DNA of 38,637 nucleotides, taken from positions 1 to 38,637 of the forward strand of contig JANJXJ010000095.1 of NCBI GenBank assembly GCA_024709105.1. Direction: 5' to 3'. Below the pieces are notes generated by a model that was not told where the DNA came from, made no database searches, and saw only the letters and a program-made list of their open reading frames with translations. Source of the DNA: Lentimicrobium sp. GTDB taxonomy: Bacteria; Bacteroidota; Bacteroidia; Bacteroidales; Lentimicrobiaceae. The translations under genes and the position numbers were made by a program. Position 1 is the first letter of the stretch, and every line of letters begins with the position of its first letter. This document shows positions 17,342-25,848 of this stretch, in pieces.

Positions 17342-17373
17342 TTCCCCGGCTTGTTTTAACCGGGGAAATTTTT
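17342..17373 (+). terminator. Rho-independent terminator after ridA
   Basis: An 8-bp stem (TTCCCCGG 17342-17349 / CCGGGGAA 17360-17367) with a 10-base loop, then ATTTTT. It sits between the ridA stop at 17318 and the S46 peptidase start at 17393. Confidence 0.85.
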
Positions 17374-17392
17374 CTTTTAATAACTCAGAAAG

Positions 17393-19555
17393 ATGAAAAG
17401 ATTTTCTTTACTAATTGTTGCACTTGTCTTGTCATTCCGCCTCAGTTTTGCTGTGGAAGGGATGTGGTTGCCCATCCTGCTGGAACAGCTGAACGAACCC
17501 GAAATGAAAAGTATGGGCATGCGTATCAGTGCCGAAGATATTTACAGCATAAACAAATCGAGTCTCAAAGATGCAATCTTGCTTTTTGGCCGGGGTTGTA
17601 CTGCCGAAATTATTTCGGATGAGGGATTAATCCTGACCAACCACCATTGCGGTTATGGACAGATTCAGCGTCACAGCTCACTCGAAAACGATTACCTGAC
17701 CAATGGATTCTGGGCAATGGACAGAAGTCAGGAACTCCCGAATCCTGGATTGAGCGTAACACTGCTCATCCGCATGGAAGATGTTACCAAAAGGGTATTG
17801 CAGGGCGTTGAATCAGGAATGACTGAGCAGCAGCGTGAGCAAAAAATCAAAGCAAATATTGCAGTTCTTGAAAAGGAAGCGACTTCAGGTAATAAATACG
17901 GCGCAAGAGTCAGGCCTTTTTATTACGGAAACGAGTATTACCTGTTTGTTACCCAAACTTTTAACGATGTCAGGCTGGTAGGAGCACCTCCTTCAAACAT
18001 CGGCAAATTTGGCGGCGATACTGATAACTGGATGTGGCCCAGACACACCGGAGATTTTTCATTGTTCAGGATTTATGTTAACAAAGACAATGAGCCGGCT
18101 GAATATTCGGCTGATAATGTTCCCTACAAGCCCAAACATCATTTGCCGGTTTCCCTGAAAGGCGCCGAAAAAGGCGATTTTACCTTTGTTTTCGGTTATC
18201 CCGGAACCACACAGGAGTATCTTCCTTCTTTTGCAGTGGAAATGATCACGGCTCATGAAAACCCGCCGGCCATCCGCCTCAGAGGCAAACGCCTCAGTAT
18301 TTTTGACAGCTATATGCAACAAAGTGACCTTGTGCGTATTCAGTATTCGGCCAAACATGCGGGTGTTGCAAATTTCTGGAAGAAAATGATCGGCGAAAAC
18401 AGAGGAATCAAGCGTTTGGATGCCGTTGAAAAAAAACAGGCACTGGAAGCGGAATTTATAAAATGGGCTGCCGCTGATCCCGAAAGAAACAAACTGTATG
18501 GCAGACTTATTCCTGAGTTTGAGAAATTATACGGTGAATTTACCGCTCTCAATGTTGATGAAACCTATCTTATTGAAGCCGGACTGAGCATTGAAGTAAT
18601 GCGATTTGCCTACTCTTTCGGCCAGCTGGCTGCGTTAAGCCAAAAAAAGGATGCATCTCCCGAAGAACTTGAAAAATTACTTGCCCGGCAGAAATCTGCC
18701 ATGGAAGGGCATTTCAAAAATTATCACAAACCACTGGATCAAAAGGTGTTTGCCGAAATGATGAGTGATTGGTTCGGGCACGGTGATGCAGTTAATATTC
18801 CTGCAGGATTACAGACCGCATTGGCAAAATATGACGGAAATTACGAAGCATGGGCCGAAGATGTTTTTAAGAAAACCATTTTTGCAGATGAAGCCCGGCT
18901 GACTCTGTTTTTGAATAAATACAAAAAGTCAGGGTATAAGACCATACTTAAAGATCCGGCTTTTATTTTAGCTTCTGCCATTTACAGCCATTATTTCGAT
19001 AAAATTCAGAAAGATATCGAAAAACTAACAGTTCGTCGCGACAGCCTTCAGCGGGTATATATGACTGGTCTTATGGCATTTCAGCCCGATCGCAGGTTTT
19101 ATCCCGATGCCAATTCTACATTACGGGTAAGTTATGGACAAGTTGATGATTATTTTCCACGCGATGCTGTTCACTATCGTCATTATACTACCCTGGAAGG
19201 TATAATGGAAAAAGAAGATCCGGATATCTACGACTATGTTGTTGAGCCCCGGCTCAAAGAATTGTATCAGGCTAAGGATTATGGCCGTTATGCCGCAGCC
19301 GACGGAACCATGCGCATTGCATTTATTGCCAGCAATCATACTACCGGCGGAAACTCAGGAAGCCCTGTACTTAATGCCGACGGACATCTGATTGGAGTTA
19401 ACTTCGATCGCAACTGGGAAGGTACCATGAGTGATCTGATGTACGATCCTGATCAGTGCCGGAACATCAGCCTTGATATAAGGTATTGTTTGTTTGTCAT
19501 TGATAAAATGGCAGGTGCCGGTCATCTGGTGAAAGAGATGACTATTATTGAATAA
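17393..19555 (+). CDS. S46 family dipeptidyl peptidase, DPP11-like
   Basis: The protein is 720 residues, with a signal peptide at 1-20 ending in SFA. Family S46 is a periplasmic serine exopeptidase family of Bacteroidota that releases dipeptides. Catalytic residues visible: H85 in LTNHHCGYG, an Asp in the GGDTDNWMWPRHTGDF block (208-222, probably D221) and S655 in GGNSGSPV. R673 in GVNFDRNWEGTMSD occupies the position that, in Porphyromonas DPP11, is Arg and reads acidic P1 residues (Asp/Glu); DPP7 has Gly there. It therefore probably cleaves after Asp or Glu. It supplies dipeptides from extracellular protein breakdown. It ends at a strong bidirectional terminator. Confidence 0.93.
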   Translation: MKRFSLLIVALVLSFRLSFAVEGMWLPILLEQLNEPEMKSMGMRISAEDIYSINKSSLKDAILLFGRGCTAEIISDEGLILTNHHCGYGQIQRHSSLENDYLTNGFWAMDRSQELPNPGLSVTLLIRMEDVTKRVLQGVESGMTEQQREQKIKANIAVLEKEATSGNKYGARVRPFYYGNEYYLFVTQTFNDVRLVGAPPSNIGKFGGDTDNWMWPRHTGDFSLFRIYVNKDNEPAEYSADNVPYKPKHHLPVSLKGAEKGDFTFVFGYPGTTQEYLPSFAVEMITAHENPPAIRLRGKRLSIFDSYMQQSDLVRIQYSAKHAGVANFWKKMIGENRGIKRLDAVEKKQALEAEFIKWAAADPERNKLYGRLIPEFEKLYGEFTALNVDETYLIEAGLSIEVMRFAYSFGQLAALSQKKDASPEELEKLLARQKSAMEGHFKNYHKPLDQKVFAEMMSDWFGHGDAVNIPAGLQTALAKYDGNYEAWAEDVFKKTIFADEARLTLFLNKYKKSGYKTILKDPAFILASAIYSHYFDKIQKDIEKLTVRRDSLQRVYMTGLMAFQPDRRFYPDANSTLRVSYGQVDDYFPRDAVHYRHYTTLEGIMEKEDPDIYDYVVEPRLKELYQAKDYGRYAAADGTMRIAFIASNHTTGGNSGSPVLNADGHLIGVNFDRNWEGTMSDLMYDPDQCRNISLDIRYCLFVIDKMAGAGHLVKEMTIIE

Positions 19556-19572
19556 GCAGCTTTTCTCTTTTT

Positions 19573-19616
19573 AAAAATTTATCCCTTCAATTCCGGAATT
19601 GAAGGGATAAATTTTT
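19573..19616. terminator. Bidirectional terminator, perfect 44-bp palindrome
   Basis: The arms 19573-19594 and 19595-19616 are exact reverse complements, 22 bp each without spacer; the hairpin core is AATTCCGGAATT. T-rich runs lie at both outer edges, so it can stop transcription of the plus-strand S46 gene (stop 19555) and the minus-strand regulator (stop 19637). Confidence 0.85.
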
Positions 19617-19636
19617 TCAGGCAGTTATGCTCTGTG

Positions 19637-21022
19637 TTACTTGTCTTCGGCTTTTCTCCTTTTCTTGCCTGAAGTAGCCCTTAAACCATACTTGTCAATT
19701 TTTGCATTCAGGGTAGGGCGGGTAATGTCAAGGATTCTGGATGCTTCCAGTTTATTCCAGTTGAGTCTGTCCAATACTTTCTGAATATGGACTTTTTCAA
19801 TGGCTGCAATAGGAATAAGAATTTTATCATCAGATTCAGCCTGGTCTTTGTCGTTATTGGTGTTTAATACTAAGTGCTCCTTTTCAAGCACATCGCTGCG
19901 GGTCATAATCATGGCCTGCATCAGTGTATTTTCCAGTTCTCTGACGTTGCCAGGCCAGGAATGGTAATTCAGCATCTCCAGCACTCCGTCGCCAATCTTG
20001 ACAATACGCTTGTTGAGTTTTCGGTTCAGCTTCTGTACCAGATGTTTCACCAGTTCATCTATATCGTCTTTGCGGCTGCGCAGCGGCGGCAGGGCAATGG
20101 TAAACACCTTGAGCCGGTAATACAGTTCTTCTCTGAATTTTCCGGCTCTAACCAGCGCTTCCAGATCTTTGCTGGTGGAGGCAATAATTCGGGCGGTGAG
20201 AGGAATGGGTGCAGGAGCACCGGGTTTTTCGATTTCCATTTCCTGTATTACCCTCAATAACCGGGTTTGCATGGCTTCGCTCAGGTCAGCAATATCGTCA
20301 AGGAAAATGGTGCCTTCTGCTGCCTGTTCAAATTTGCCTTTGCGACCGGTCTGAGCATTTGGGAAAGCCCCCGCTTCATAACCGAAAAGCTCATTTTCGA
20401 GAACTGTTTCGTTCAGCGCTGAGCAGTTTACAACCACCATAGGGTGTTCACGGGTTACACCGCTGAAGTGTATCAGCCTTGCAATCAGCTCTTTGCCTGT
20501 TCCGGTTTCGCCGGTAATCAAAACATTCACCTTGTTGATGGAGATTCTTCCAACATTCTTGAAAATCTCACGCATCACCGGTGTTTTGCCTACCAACTGG
20601 TTCTCTTCAATTACTTTACGAATTTCAGGGGTGATGGTTTCGGTAAGCGATTGACTTTGCCTGCTGATTTCAAGCCCGTTTTTGATGATTTCAAGTACTT
20701 CCTGAATCTGAATTGGCTTTTCAATAAAATCGTAAGCTCCAACCTGTATGGATTTGATGGTAAGTGCAACATCTCCGTGCGCTGTAAGCAGGATTACAGG
20801 AAGACCCGGCTGGGTTTTCTTAAGTTCTGTAATTACATCCAGCCCCGATATGCCAGGCATCTGATAATCAGTAATTACGATATCAGGCTTCTCTTCAGCA
20901 GCTTTTGCAAGCCCTGTTTCTCCATCCGAAGCTGTAATCACGTCGTATCCGGCTTTGCTCAGGCTGTTTGAAAGCAGCGTTCTGATGATGGAATCATCGT
21001 CAATGGCCAGTATCTTGCTCAT
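19637..21022 (-). CDS. NtrC-family response regulator with altered sigma-54 contact loop
   Basis: The protein is 461 residues. The receiver domain (1-115) has acidic D8-D10, phospho-acceptor D52, T80 and K102. The AAA+ domain (about 143-385) has Walker A GETGTGKE (171-178), Walker B FLDDIAD (240-246) and NVRELEN (359-365). The sigma-54-contacting GAFTGA loop reads GAFPNA (218-223), and Walker B has Asp in place of the usual Glu (FLDE). A FIS-type helix-turn-helix is at about 408-447 (NKLEASRILDITRPTLNAKI), followed by a basic tail. It would control genes by phosphorylation-driven remodelling of sigma-54 polymerase, or might act without sigma-54 given the altered loop. No histidine kinase is adjacent. 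Confidence 0.9.
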   Translation of the reverse strand: MSKILAIDDDSIIRTLLSNSLSKAGYDVITASDGETGLAKAAEEKPDIVITDYQMPGISGLDVITELKKTQPGLPVILLTAHGDVALTIKSIQVGAYDFIEKPIQIQEVLEIIKNGLEISRQSQSLTETITPEIRKVIEENQLVGKTPVMREIFKNVGRISINKVNVLITGETGTGKELIARLIHFSGVTREHPMVVVNCSALNETVLENELFGYEAGAFPNAQTGRKGKFEQAAEGTIFLDDIADLSEAMQTRLLRVIQEMEIEKPGAPAPIPLTARIIASTSKDLEALVRAGKFREELYYRLKVFTIALPPLRSRKDDIDELVKHLVQKLNRKLNKRIVKIGDGVLEMLNYHSWPGNVRELENTLMQAMIMTRSDVLEKEHLVLNTNNDKDQAESDDKILIPIAAIEKVHIQKVLDRLNWNKLEASRILDITRPTLNAKIDKYGLRATSGKKRRKAEDK

Positions 21023-21059
21023 AGTTATGTGGTTTTGAGTTTTTTTTGAGTTGGTGAGG

Positions 21060-21067
21060 CAAATATA
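21060..21067 (-). promoter_or_regulatory. Bacteroidetes -7 box for the response regulator
   Basis: The minus strand reads TATATTTG (TAnnTTTG), 37 bases before ATG 21022. Confidence 0.45.
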
Positions 21068-21682
21068 AGAGTTTATCTTTAAATAATGTAAAAGATTTTG
21101 ACTCCATAAAGTTACGAAAAATCAAACGGCTATTGCAAGTAATTATGTAAAATTTGAATTACTCATTTTTGGCAGGATATAACATTATTAATCCAACTAG
21201 ATTTAAAATGTTGTAAATGTATGAAATACAATAATATACGACTGTAAGGAACTGGCAATACTTCAGATGCTGTTTATTTCTGAGAGGCTGAATCTTGTGA
21301 GACATTCTTTGAAACCGGGAGAAAAAAAAAAGGGCTAAACAAGAAAAACTGACGAATGAAAGTGGACATTTTTTTGTAAAAATTGCCGTTAACTACATGT
21401 GCTTTGTGTCGGTATGTATATGTTTTTAGTAGTTTTTAAATCAACCTGAGGTATAAAATTATACTACTCATTTCGCCCTTATCATTCTGTTTAGTTTTTG
21501 TAAACTGCAGAAATACAGTACTTAAGTTATTATTTTAATAGCCATGAATTAATTTTAAGGTATTTTAGGGTTTCGATAATCAAGCCAAAAACTACAAAAA
21601 CAATTTTCCTGAATTTACGTTTAGGATGGCACCAATAAAGCGTGGAATGGTTTTTGATTTAGTTTTCTCAATTCAAAACCCG

Positions 21683-21690
21683 TATCTTTG
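21683..21690 (+). promoter_or_regulatory. Bacteroidetes -7 box for the lipoprotein gene
   Basis: TATCTTTG matches TAnnTTTG, 57 bases before ATG 21748. A TTTG at 21653-21656 is 26 bases upstream, longer than the usual spacing. Confidence 0.5.
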
Positions 21691-21747
21691 CATAGTCAAA
21701 CCACGGATGTGATCAACCAAACATAGTTTAACCAAAACCAAGGAAAA

Positions 21748-22641
21748 ATGAAAAAGTGGAGTTTTCTTTTTATGGCCCTTCTGATGTCGGCCGCAGTTAT
21801 GTTAACCTCTTGCGGAGGTGATGAGGAAGAAACCGATCCGGGCCCAAGCCTCAGTCTTAAAGGCGGAGCAGCCTACACTTCAGCAGATGCTACAGTACAA
21901 ACCAATTCAACCATCAGGGTTGGTGTAAACGGACTCAAAAGCCCTGTTTCCGGACAAAAATTAGTTCGCTACAAATTCTCTATCACAGCCAACAACGTGC
22001 CTACCGTTTTTGTTGACTCAACCTTCTCCTCAGATTCTTTTACCTGGGAAACTGATCTTACACTTACGGGTGTGGGTACAATCAGGCTATTGTTCGAAAT
22101 CTGGGACAAAGGCGGAATGAAAACCGATCAGGCATTTAATGTAACCATCGAAGATCCGGGTACACAAATAAACAAATTTCTAAATGTTGAGTTTGGATCC
22201 TGGAACGACCCTGTCGGAAGCTTCTTCTCAACTGCCGAAGGTATTACCTACACTGTTACGCAAACCAGAAACATTCCTGCAAACCAGGCAAAAATTGATT
22301 TCCTTTTCTTTAAAGGAAGTTCAAATGCCAACACATTTGCAGCACCGGATGATGCAGATGCAGGCACCATCGCTGATCTTGGCCCGCTCACCAACTGGAC
22401 AAACAAAAACCAGACCCGTTTTAATCCTACCACCATTACTGCAGCTCAGTTTGATGCCATTGGTGACACCTATCAGTTCCCCAACTTTGACCTGGGTGCT
22501 CAAACCACCAAGATGAACAACCTCGTAAACGGTCAGGTATTTCTCTTCAAGACCAAGAATAACAAACTTGGCCTTATAAAAATAGTTGACCTCTACAGTC
22601 GCGGTGATCGCGCCAAAGCCAGCATTATTGTTCAGAAATAA
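21748..22641 (+). CDS. Putative lipoprotein of unknown function
   Basis: The protein is 297 residues. The signal peptide ends in the lipobox LTSC with C22, followed by an acidic GGDEEETDPGP linker typical of surface-exposed lipoproteins in Bacteroidota. The rest is predicted beta-rich. An N-terminal Ig-like half (about 35-135) has TIRVGVNGLKS and FTWETDLTLTG strands. A C-terminal half (about 145-297) ends in NNKLGLIKIVDLYSRGDRAKASIIVQK, a pattern common in secreted Bacteroidetes lipoproteins. No enzyme motif was recognised. It stands alone with its own promoter box and terminator, and its codon use resembles that of well-expressed neighbours. Confidence 0.8.
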   Translation: MKKWSFLFMALLMSAAVMLTSCGGDEEETDPGPSLSLKGGAAYTSADATVQTNSTIRVGVNGLKSPVSGQKLVRYKFSITANNVPTVFVDSTFSSDSFTWETDLTLTGVGTIRLLFEIWDKGGMKTDQAFNVTIEDPGTQINKFLNVEFGSWNDPVGSFFSTAEGITYTVTQTRNIPANQAKIDFLFFKGSSNANTFAAPDDADAGTIADLGPLTNWTNKNQTRFNPTTITAAQFDAIGDTYQFPNFDLGAQTTKMNNLVNGQVFLFKTKNNKLGLIKIVDLYSRGDRAKASIIVQK

Positions 22642-22660
22642 CTTTTGAACCAATTTTTTA

Positions 22661-22689
22661 AGGCTGTCCGTTTGGGCAGCCTTTTTTTT
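22661..22689 (+). terminator. Rho-independent terminator after the lipoprotein gene
   Basis: A 9-bp stem (AGGCTGTCC 22661-22669 / GGGCAGCCT 22674-22682, one G-T pair) with a 4-base loop, followed by eight Ts. Confidence 0.9.
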
Positions 22690-22797
22690 GCTCTGGTTGC
22701 TTTGTTTGAGTTTTATTCCCCTCTGATGGTCAGCTTATTCATGGCAAAACGAAGCCAGATATTAGCTGCAATTTACCTGCATTTCACCGATAATCCG

Positions 22798-22805
22798 TAC
22801 TTTTG
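22798..22805 (+). promoter_or_regulatory. Bacteroidetes -7 box for the lipid kinase gene
   Basis: TACTTTTG, 27 bases before ATG 22833. It lies on top of an upstream in-frame TTG at 22803, so that earlier start is excluded if the promoter is real. Confidence 0.5.
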
Positions 22806-22832
22806 CACAAAAAACTGAGAAATTCAGTAAAA

Positions 22833-23723
22833 ATGAAAAAAATAGTTTTCCTGGTAAACCCGAATTCCGGTGTAAATCATTCACGCAAAGCTCTGCTTAA
22901 AGACTATGCAGCGCAGGTGCTGGATGCTGAAAAATATACCTGGGAAATAATTTTCAGCAAATCGGCCGGGCACCTGTTTGAGTTGAGTAAATCAGCGGCT
23001 GAAAATGGTGCTGACATTATTGTTGCAGTTGGTGGCGACGGCACAGTTAATCAGGTAGCCAAAGGAATGTTTGGCTCTTCAGCTGTGCTCGGGCTTGTGC
23101 CTGCAGGCTCAGGCAACGGACTGGCGCATCACCTGAATATTCCCGTGGATATTCCTGCTTCGCTGGAAGTAATAAATAAAGCCGAAGAAAAAGTTATTGA
23201 TACCTGCTCAGTTAACGGTGAGTTATTTGTTTCAATAGCCGGAGTTGGTTTTGATGCGCTTGTTGCTAAAAAATTTGCTGAAACAAAGCGGAGGGGCTTC
23301 CTCTCTTATCTGAATATCGTTACCAATGAATATACCTGGTACCGCCCACGCAAGTATAAACTGAATATTGACGGCAAAATATACAAACGTGAAGCGCTGT
23401 TTGTAAGCTTTGCCAATACCAATCAGTTTGGGTACAATACCATTATATCGCCCGATGCAAGTATTGAAGATGGCCTGATTGATGTTTGCATCATGAAAAA
23501 AGTGCCGCTATTGCTTGCTCCCGGGATCATCGGTTTGTTGCTTACCCGGAAAATTGACTCCTCGGGATATGTTGAAATCATTAGAGCAAAGGAGGTAAGC
23601 TTTACCCGCCGGAAAAACCGTCCGGTAAATATTGACGGCGAACCTGTGAAACTTACTCCCGAACTTACTGTAAAGGTTAATCCTGCATCACTCAGAGTAC
23701 TTGTTCCCGGATCTGCAAAATGA
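22833..23723 (+). CDS. Diacylglycerol kinase-family lipid kinase (YegS/DgkB/LCB5-like)
   Basis: The protein is 296 residues from ATG 22833, of typical length. The DAGK catalytic domain shows the nucleotide-binding motif VGGDGTVNQV (66-75), PAGSGNGLAHHL (90-101), GVGFDALVAKKF and a C-terminal NIDGEPV (acidic, metal or lipid-phosphate related). It probably phosphorylates a lipid such as diacylglycerol or a sphingoid base at the inner membrane, using ATP. The exact lipid is not readable; a sphingosine kinase role is possible because many Bacteroidota make sphingolipids, but nothing nearby supports it directly. Confidence 0.88.
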   Translation: MKKIVFLVNPNSGVNHSRKALLKDYAAQVLDAEKYTWEIIFSKSAGHLFELSKSAAENGADIIVAVGGDGTVNQVAKGMFGSSAVLGLVPAGSGNGLAHHLNIPVDIPASLEVINKAEEKVIDTCSVNGELFVSIAGVGFDALVAKKFAETKRRGFLSYLNIVTNEYTWYRPRKYKLNIDGKIYKREALFVSFANTNQFGYNTIISPDASIEDGLIDVCIMKKVPLLLAPGIIGLLLTRKIDSSGYVEIIRAKEVSFTRRKNRPVNIDGEPVKLTPELTVKVNPASLRVLVPGSAK

Positions 23724-23844
23724 GTTTATGTTTTGTCAAAAACTCAGTAACTGGATTCTCTTTAACTTGCCGGTCTGAAAATTGGTTTTTTAAGATCAGA
23801 TCTGGTTTTTTCAAAGACAACAACTTTAATTGAGAATTTTTAAA

Positions 23845-24192
23845 ATGAAACAAGGAAAAAATCAAAAAGCCGAGGGGATAGTTTATTCAACCAATCCTGA
23901 TTTTCAGTATCAATATAATACTGAGCCTGAAAAGGAGACACTGCCGCCTCAGCAGCAAAATCTGCGAATCATGCTTGATAAAAAACTGAAAGGTGGGAAA
24001 AAAGCAACCTTAATCACTGGTTTTGTTGGCAAAGAGTCCGATCTGGCTGATCTGGCAAAGCAATTGAAAAATCTTTGTGCAGCCGGAGGTAGTGTTGTAG
24101 AAGGAGATGTTCTTATTCAGGGTGATTTCAGACAGAAAGTTTTTGATTTTCTCATAAAGAAGGGCTTTAAGGCAAAAATGGCCGGTGGTTGA
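23845..24192 (+). CDS. SUI1/eIF1-like translation factor (YciH family)
   Basis: The protein is 115 residues from ATG 23845. The N-terminal ~40 residues are a low-complexity linker (NPDFQYQYNTEPEKETLPPQQQ). The C-terminal SUI1 domain has RIMLDKKLKGGKKATLITGF (about 43-62), a LAKQLKNLCAAGGSV segment and DVLIQGDFRQKVFDFLIKKGF, the conserved core of the family. In bacteria the homologue YciH affects the fidelity of translation initiation and is dispensable. It lies between the lipid kinase and a glycosyltransferase and ends 26 bases before the latter. Confidence 0.9.
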   Translation: MKQGKNQKAEGIVYSTNPDFQYQYNTEPEKETLPPQQQNLRIMLDKKLKGGKKATLITGFVGKESDLADLAKQLKNLCAAGGSVVEGDVLIQGDFRQKVFDFLIKKGFKAKMAGG

Positions 24193-24218
24193 TTTAACAC
24201 ATTCATTTAACAAACATT

Positions 24219-25847
24219 ATGGCGAAAGGACTGATTACTTTTTTTAACAGAAACCCCTGGTTTTTTTATGCACTGGGAATCTTTATGCTTTTTCCTGCCT
24301 TATTCTGGCATCTGGGTTTTCTGGCCATCAACTTCCCTACAGATGAACCCACCCGTTCCATTGTGGCGCTGGAGATGATACTCAGCGGGAATTACATTAC
24401 CCCAACCATAAACGGAGAATTTTATTACAACAAACCCCCGCTCTATAATTGGATAATCATTCTTTATTACAAAATGGCTGGAAATTATTCTGAGTTCACA
24501 CTCAGGCTTCCGGTGGTGATTCATTTGTTGCTTTTTGCACTCACCATATTTCTTTTTGTAAGAAAACATTACGGCACAAAACAGGCGTTTATCACAGCCA
24601 TGCTGTTTGTTACATCAGGGCGGATTTTATTCTGGGATTCATTTTTGGGATTGATTGACATTACGTTCTCGTGGTTGGTTTATCTGTCTTTTATGGTGAT
24701 TTATCACTATCACCAGAAGAAAAACTACCTGGCGCTGTTCATGTTGTCTTATCTGCTCACTGCAGTAACCTTTTTAATGAAAGGGCTGCCCTCTCTGGTA
24801 TTTCAGGCAACCACGCTGCTGGTGTTTTTTATTTACAATAAAGAATTCAGGAAACTTTTTGCCTGGCAGCACTTTGCAGGAATCGGGCTGTTGGCTGCAA
24901 TTGTTGGAAGTTATTACGTTGCCTATTTTCAGTTTAATACACTGGAAAATGTGTTTACTACTCTTTTTTCGGAATCAGAAAAGAGAACCATCATAAATTA
25001 CGGATGGGTTAGGTTTGTGACTCATTTGTTCACATTCCCCCCCGAAATGTTCTATCATTTTTTCCCCTGGTCGGTGCTGTGGATTTATTTTTTCAGAAAA
25101 GGATTCCGAAAAGAAGTGTTTGCAGATCCCTTCCTGAAATTCAACTTTATGGTGTTTATATTTAACATCATCATTTACTGGACTTCACCCGAATCATATC
25201 CCCGGTATATCTTTATGCTTTTTCCACCACTCTTTACTGTGTTGGTGCATATGTTTTTCAGAGACCGGGAAACGAATGGTTTGTACAGCCGCATAGTCGA
25301 ATATTTTCTGCTGGGAGTGATGGTTTTGGGGGTGGTTGCCGCCATTCCCATGCCCTTGCTTAAACAAACCGGTTTTGTTGATCAGGCCTGGCTCAAAGCA
25401 GCAGTGATGTTTGTGGTTATGATGCTGTTGACTTTCCTTTATTTTAAATTAAAGGAACAGCGCCTCGTAATTTTTGTTTCGGCCATGCTTATGCTTCGCA
25501 TAGGATTTGACTGGTTTATCATCCCTCCTCGGTATAATGATTTTCAGGTACATAAGGAAGGTGCCCTGGCTGCCGCAGCCATAACAGGCGATGAAGATCT
25601 ATACATTTTCAGGGATTCTGAAACCGAACATGCTACTTCATTTTATATTGCACTGGGTAAACAGCAAGTGCTCAGGTTTAAACATGCTGACTTCAGCACA
25701 GATGAGTTTTATTACCTTGATCCACGGCTGTTGCCCGAAGATGCATACACCACTTATTATGATTTTCAGTTATTCAGGCATGATCAGCCTCTGAAAATTG
25801 TAAAACTCAAGCCTGAAACAGTTGAACAACTCAATAAAGCGGATTGA
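24219..25847 (+). CDS. ArnT/PMT-like membrane glycosyltransferase (GT-C fold)
   Basis: The protein is 542 residues with about 10-12 transmembrane segments. The first periplasmic loop holds INFPTDEPTRS (38-47) with D42-E43, matching the catalytic Asp/Glu of GT-C enzymes, followed by EFYYNKPPLYNW, the hallmark of the ArnT/undecaprenyl-phosphate-sugar family (GT39/GT83). It would transfer a sugar from a polyprenyl-phosphate donor to lipid A or another envelope acceptor on the periplasmic side. The C-terminal ~110 residues form a soluble domain. The next gene starts one base after its stop, so the two are probably translated from one mRNA. Confidence 0.85.
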   Translation: MAKGLITFFNRNPWFFYALGIFMLFPALFWHLGFLAINFPTDEPTRSIVALEMILSGNYITPTINGEFYYNKPPLYNWIIILYYKMAGNYSEFTLRLPVVIHLLLFALTIFLFVRKHYGTKQAFITAMLFVTSGRILFWDSFLGLIDITFSWLVYLSFMVIYHYHQKKNYLALFMLSYLLTAVTFLMKGLPSLVFQATTLLVFFIYNKEFRKLFAWQHFAGIGLLAAIVGSYYVAYFQFNTLENVFTTLFSESEKRTIINYGWVRFVTHLFTFPPEMFYHFFPWSVLWIYFFRKGFRKEVFADPFLKFNFMVFIFNIIIYWTSPESYPRYIFMLFPPLFTVLVHMFFRDRETNGLYSRIVEYFLLGVMVLGVVAAIPMPLLKQTGFVDQAWLKAAVMFVVMMLLTFLYFKLKEQRLVIFVSAMLMLRIGFDWFIIPPRYNDFQVHKEGALAAAAITGDEDLYIFRDSETEHATSFYIALGKQQVLRFKHADFSTDEFYYLDPRLLPEDAYTTYYDFQLFRHDQPLKIVKLKPETVEQLNKAD

Positions 25848-25848
25848 C

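Larger units (their letters stand above)
21023..21747. other. Long AT-rich divergent intergenic region
   Basis: About 725 bases between the minus-strand regulator and the plus-strand lipoprotein. It holds a -7 box for each gene at its edges, a 5-bp hairpin around 21493-21506 (AGTTT/AAACT) and a poly-A tract at 21323-21332. No reading frame with a start and coding character was seen, and no recognised RNA family. A small RNA cannot be excluded. Confidence 0.5.

Noticed and set aside
20444-20971. 175-codon plus-strand frame antisense to the response regulator
   Set aside because: The receiver and AAA+ motifs are on the minus strand; this frame is Cys/Asn-rich shadow sequence.
21023-21747. Sigma-54 promoter (GG-N10-GC) near the NtrC-type regulator
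   Set aside because: Candidates such as TGGCAA near 21255 lack correctly spaced GC; no convincing -24/-12 pair was found.
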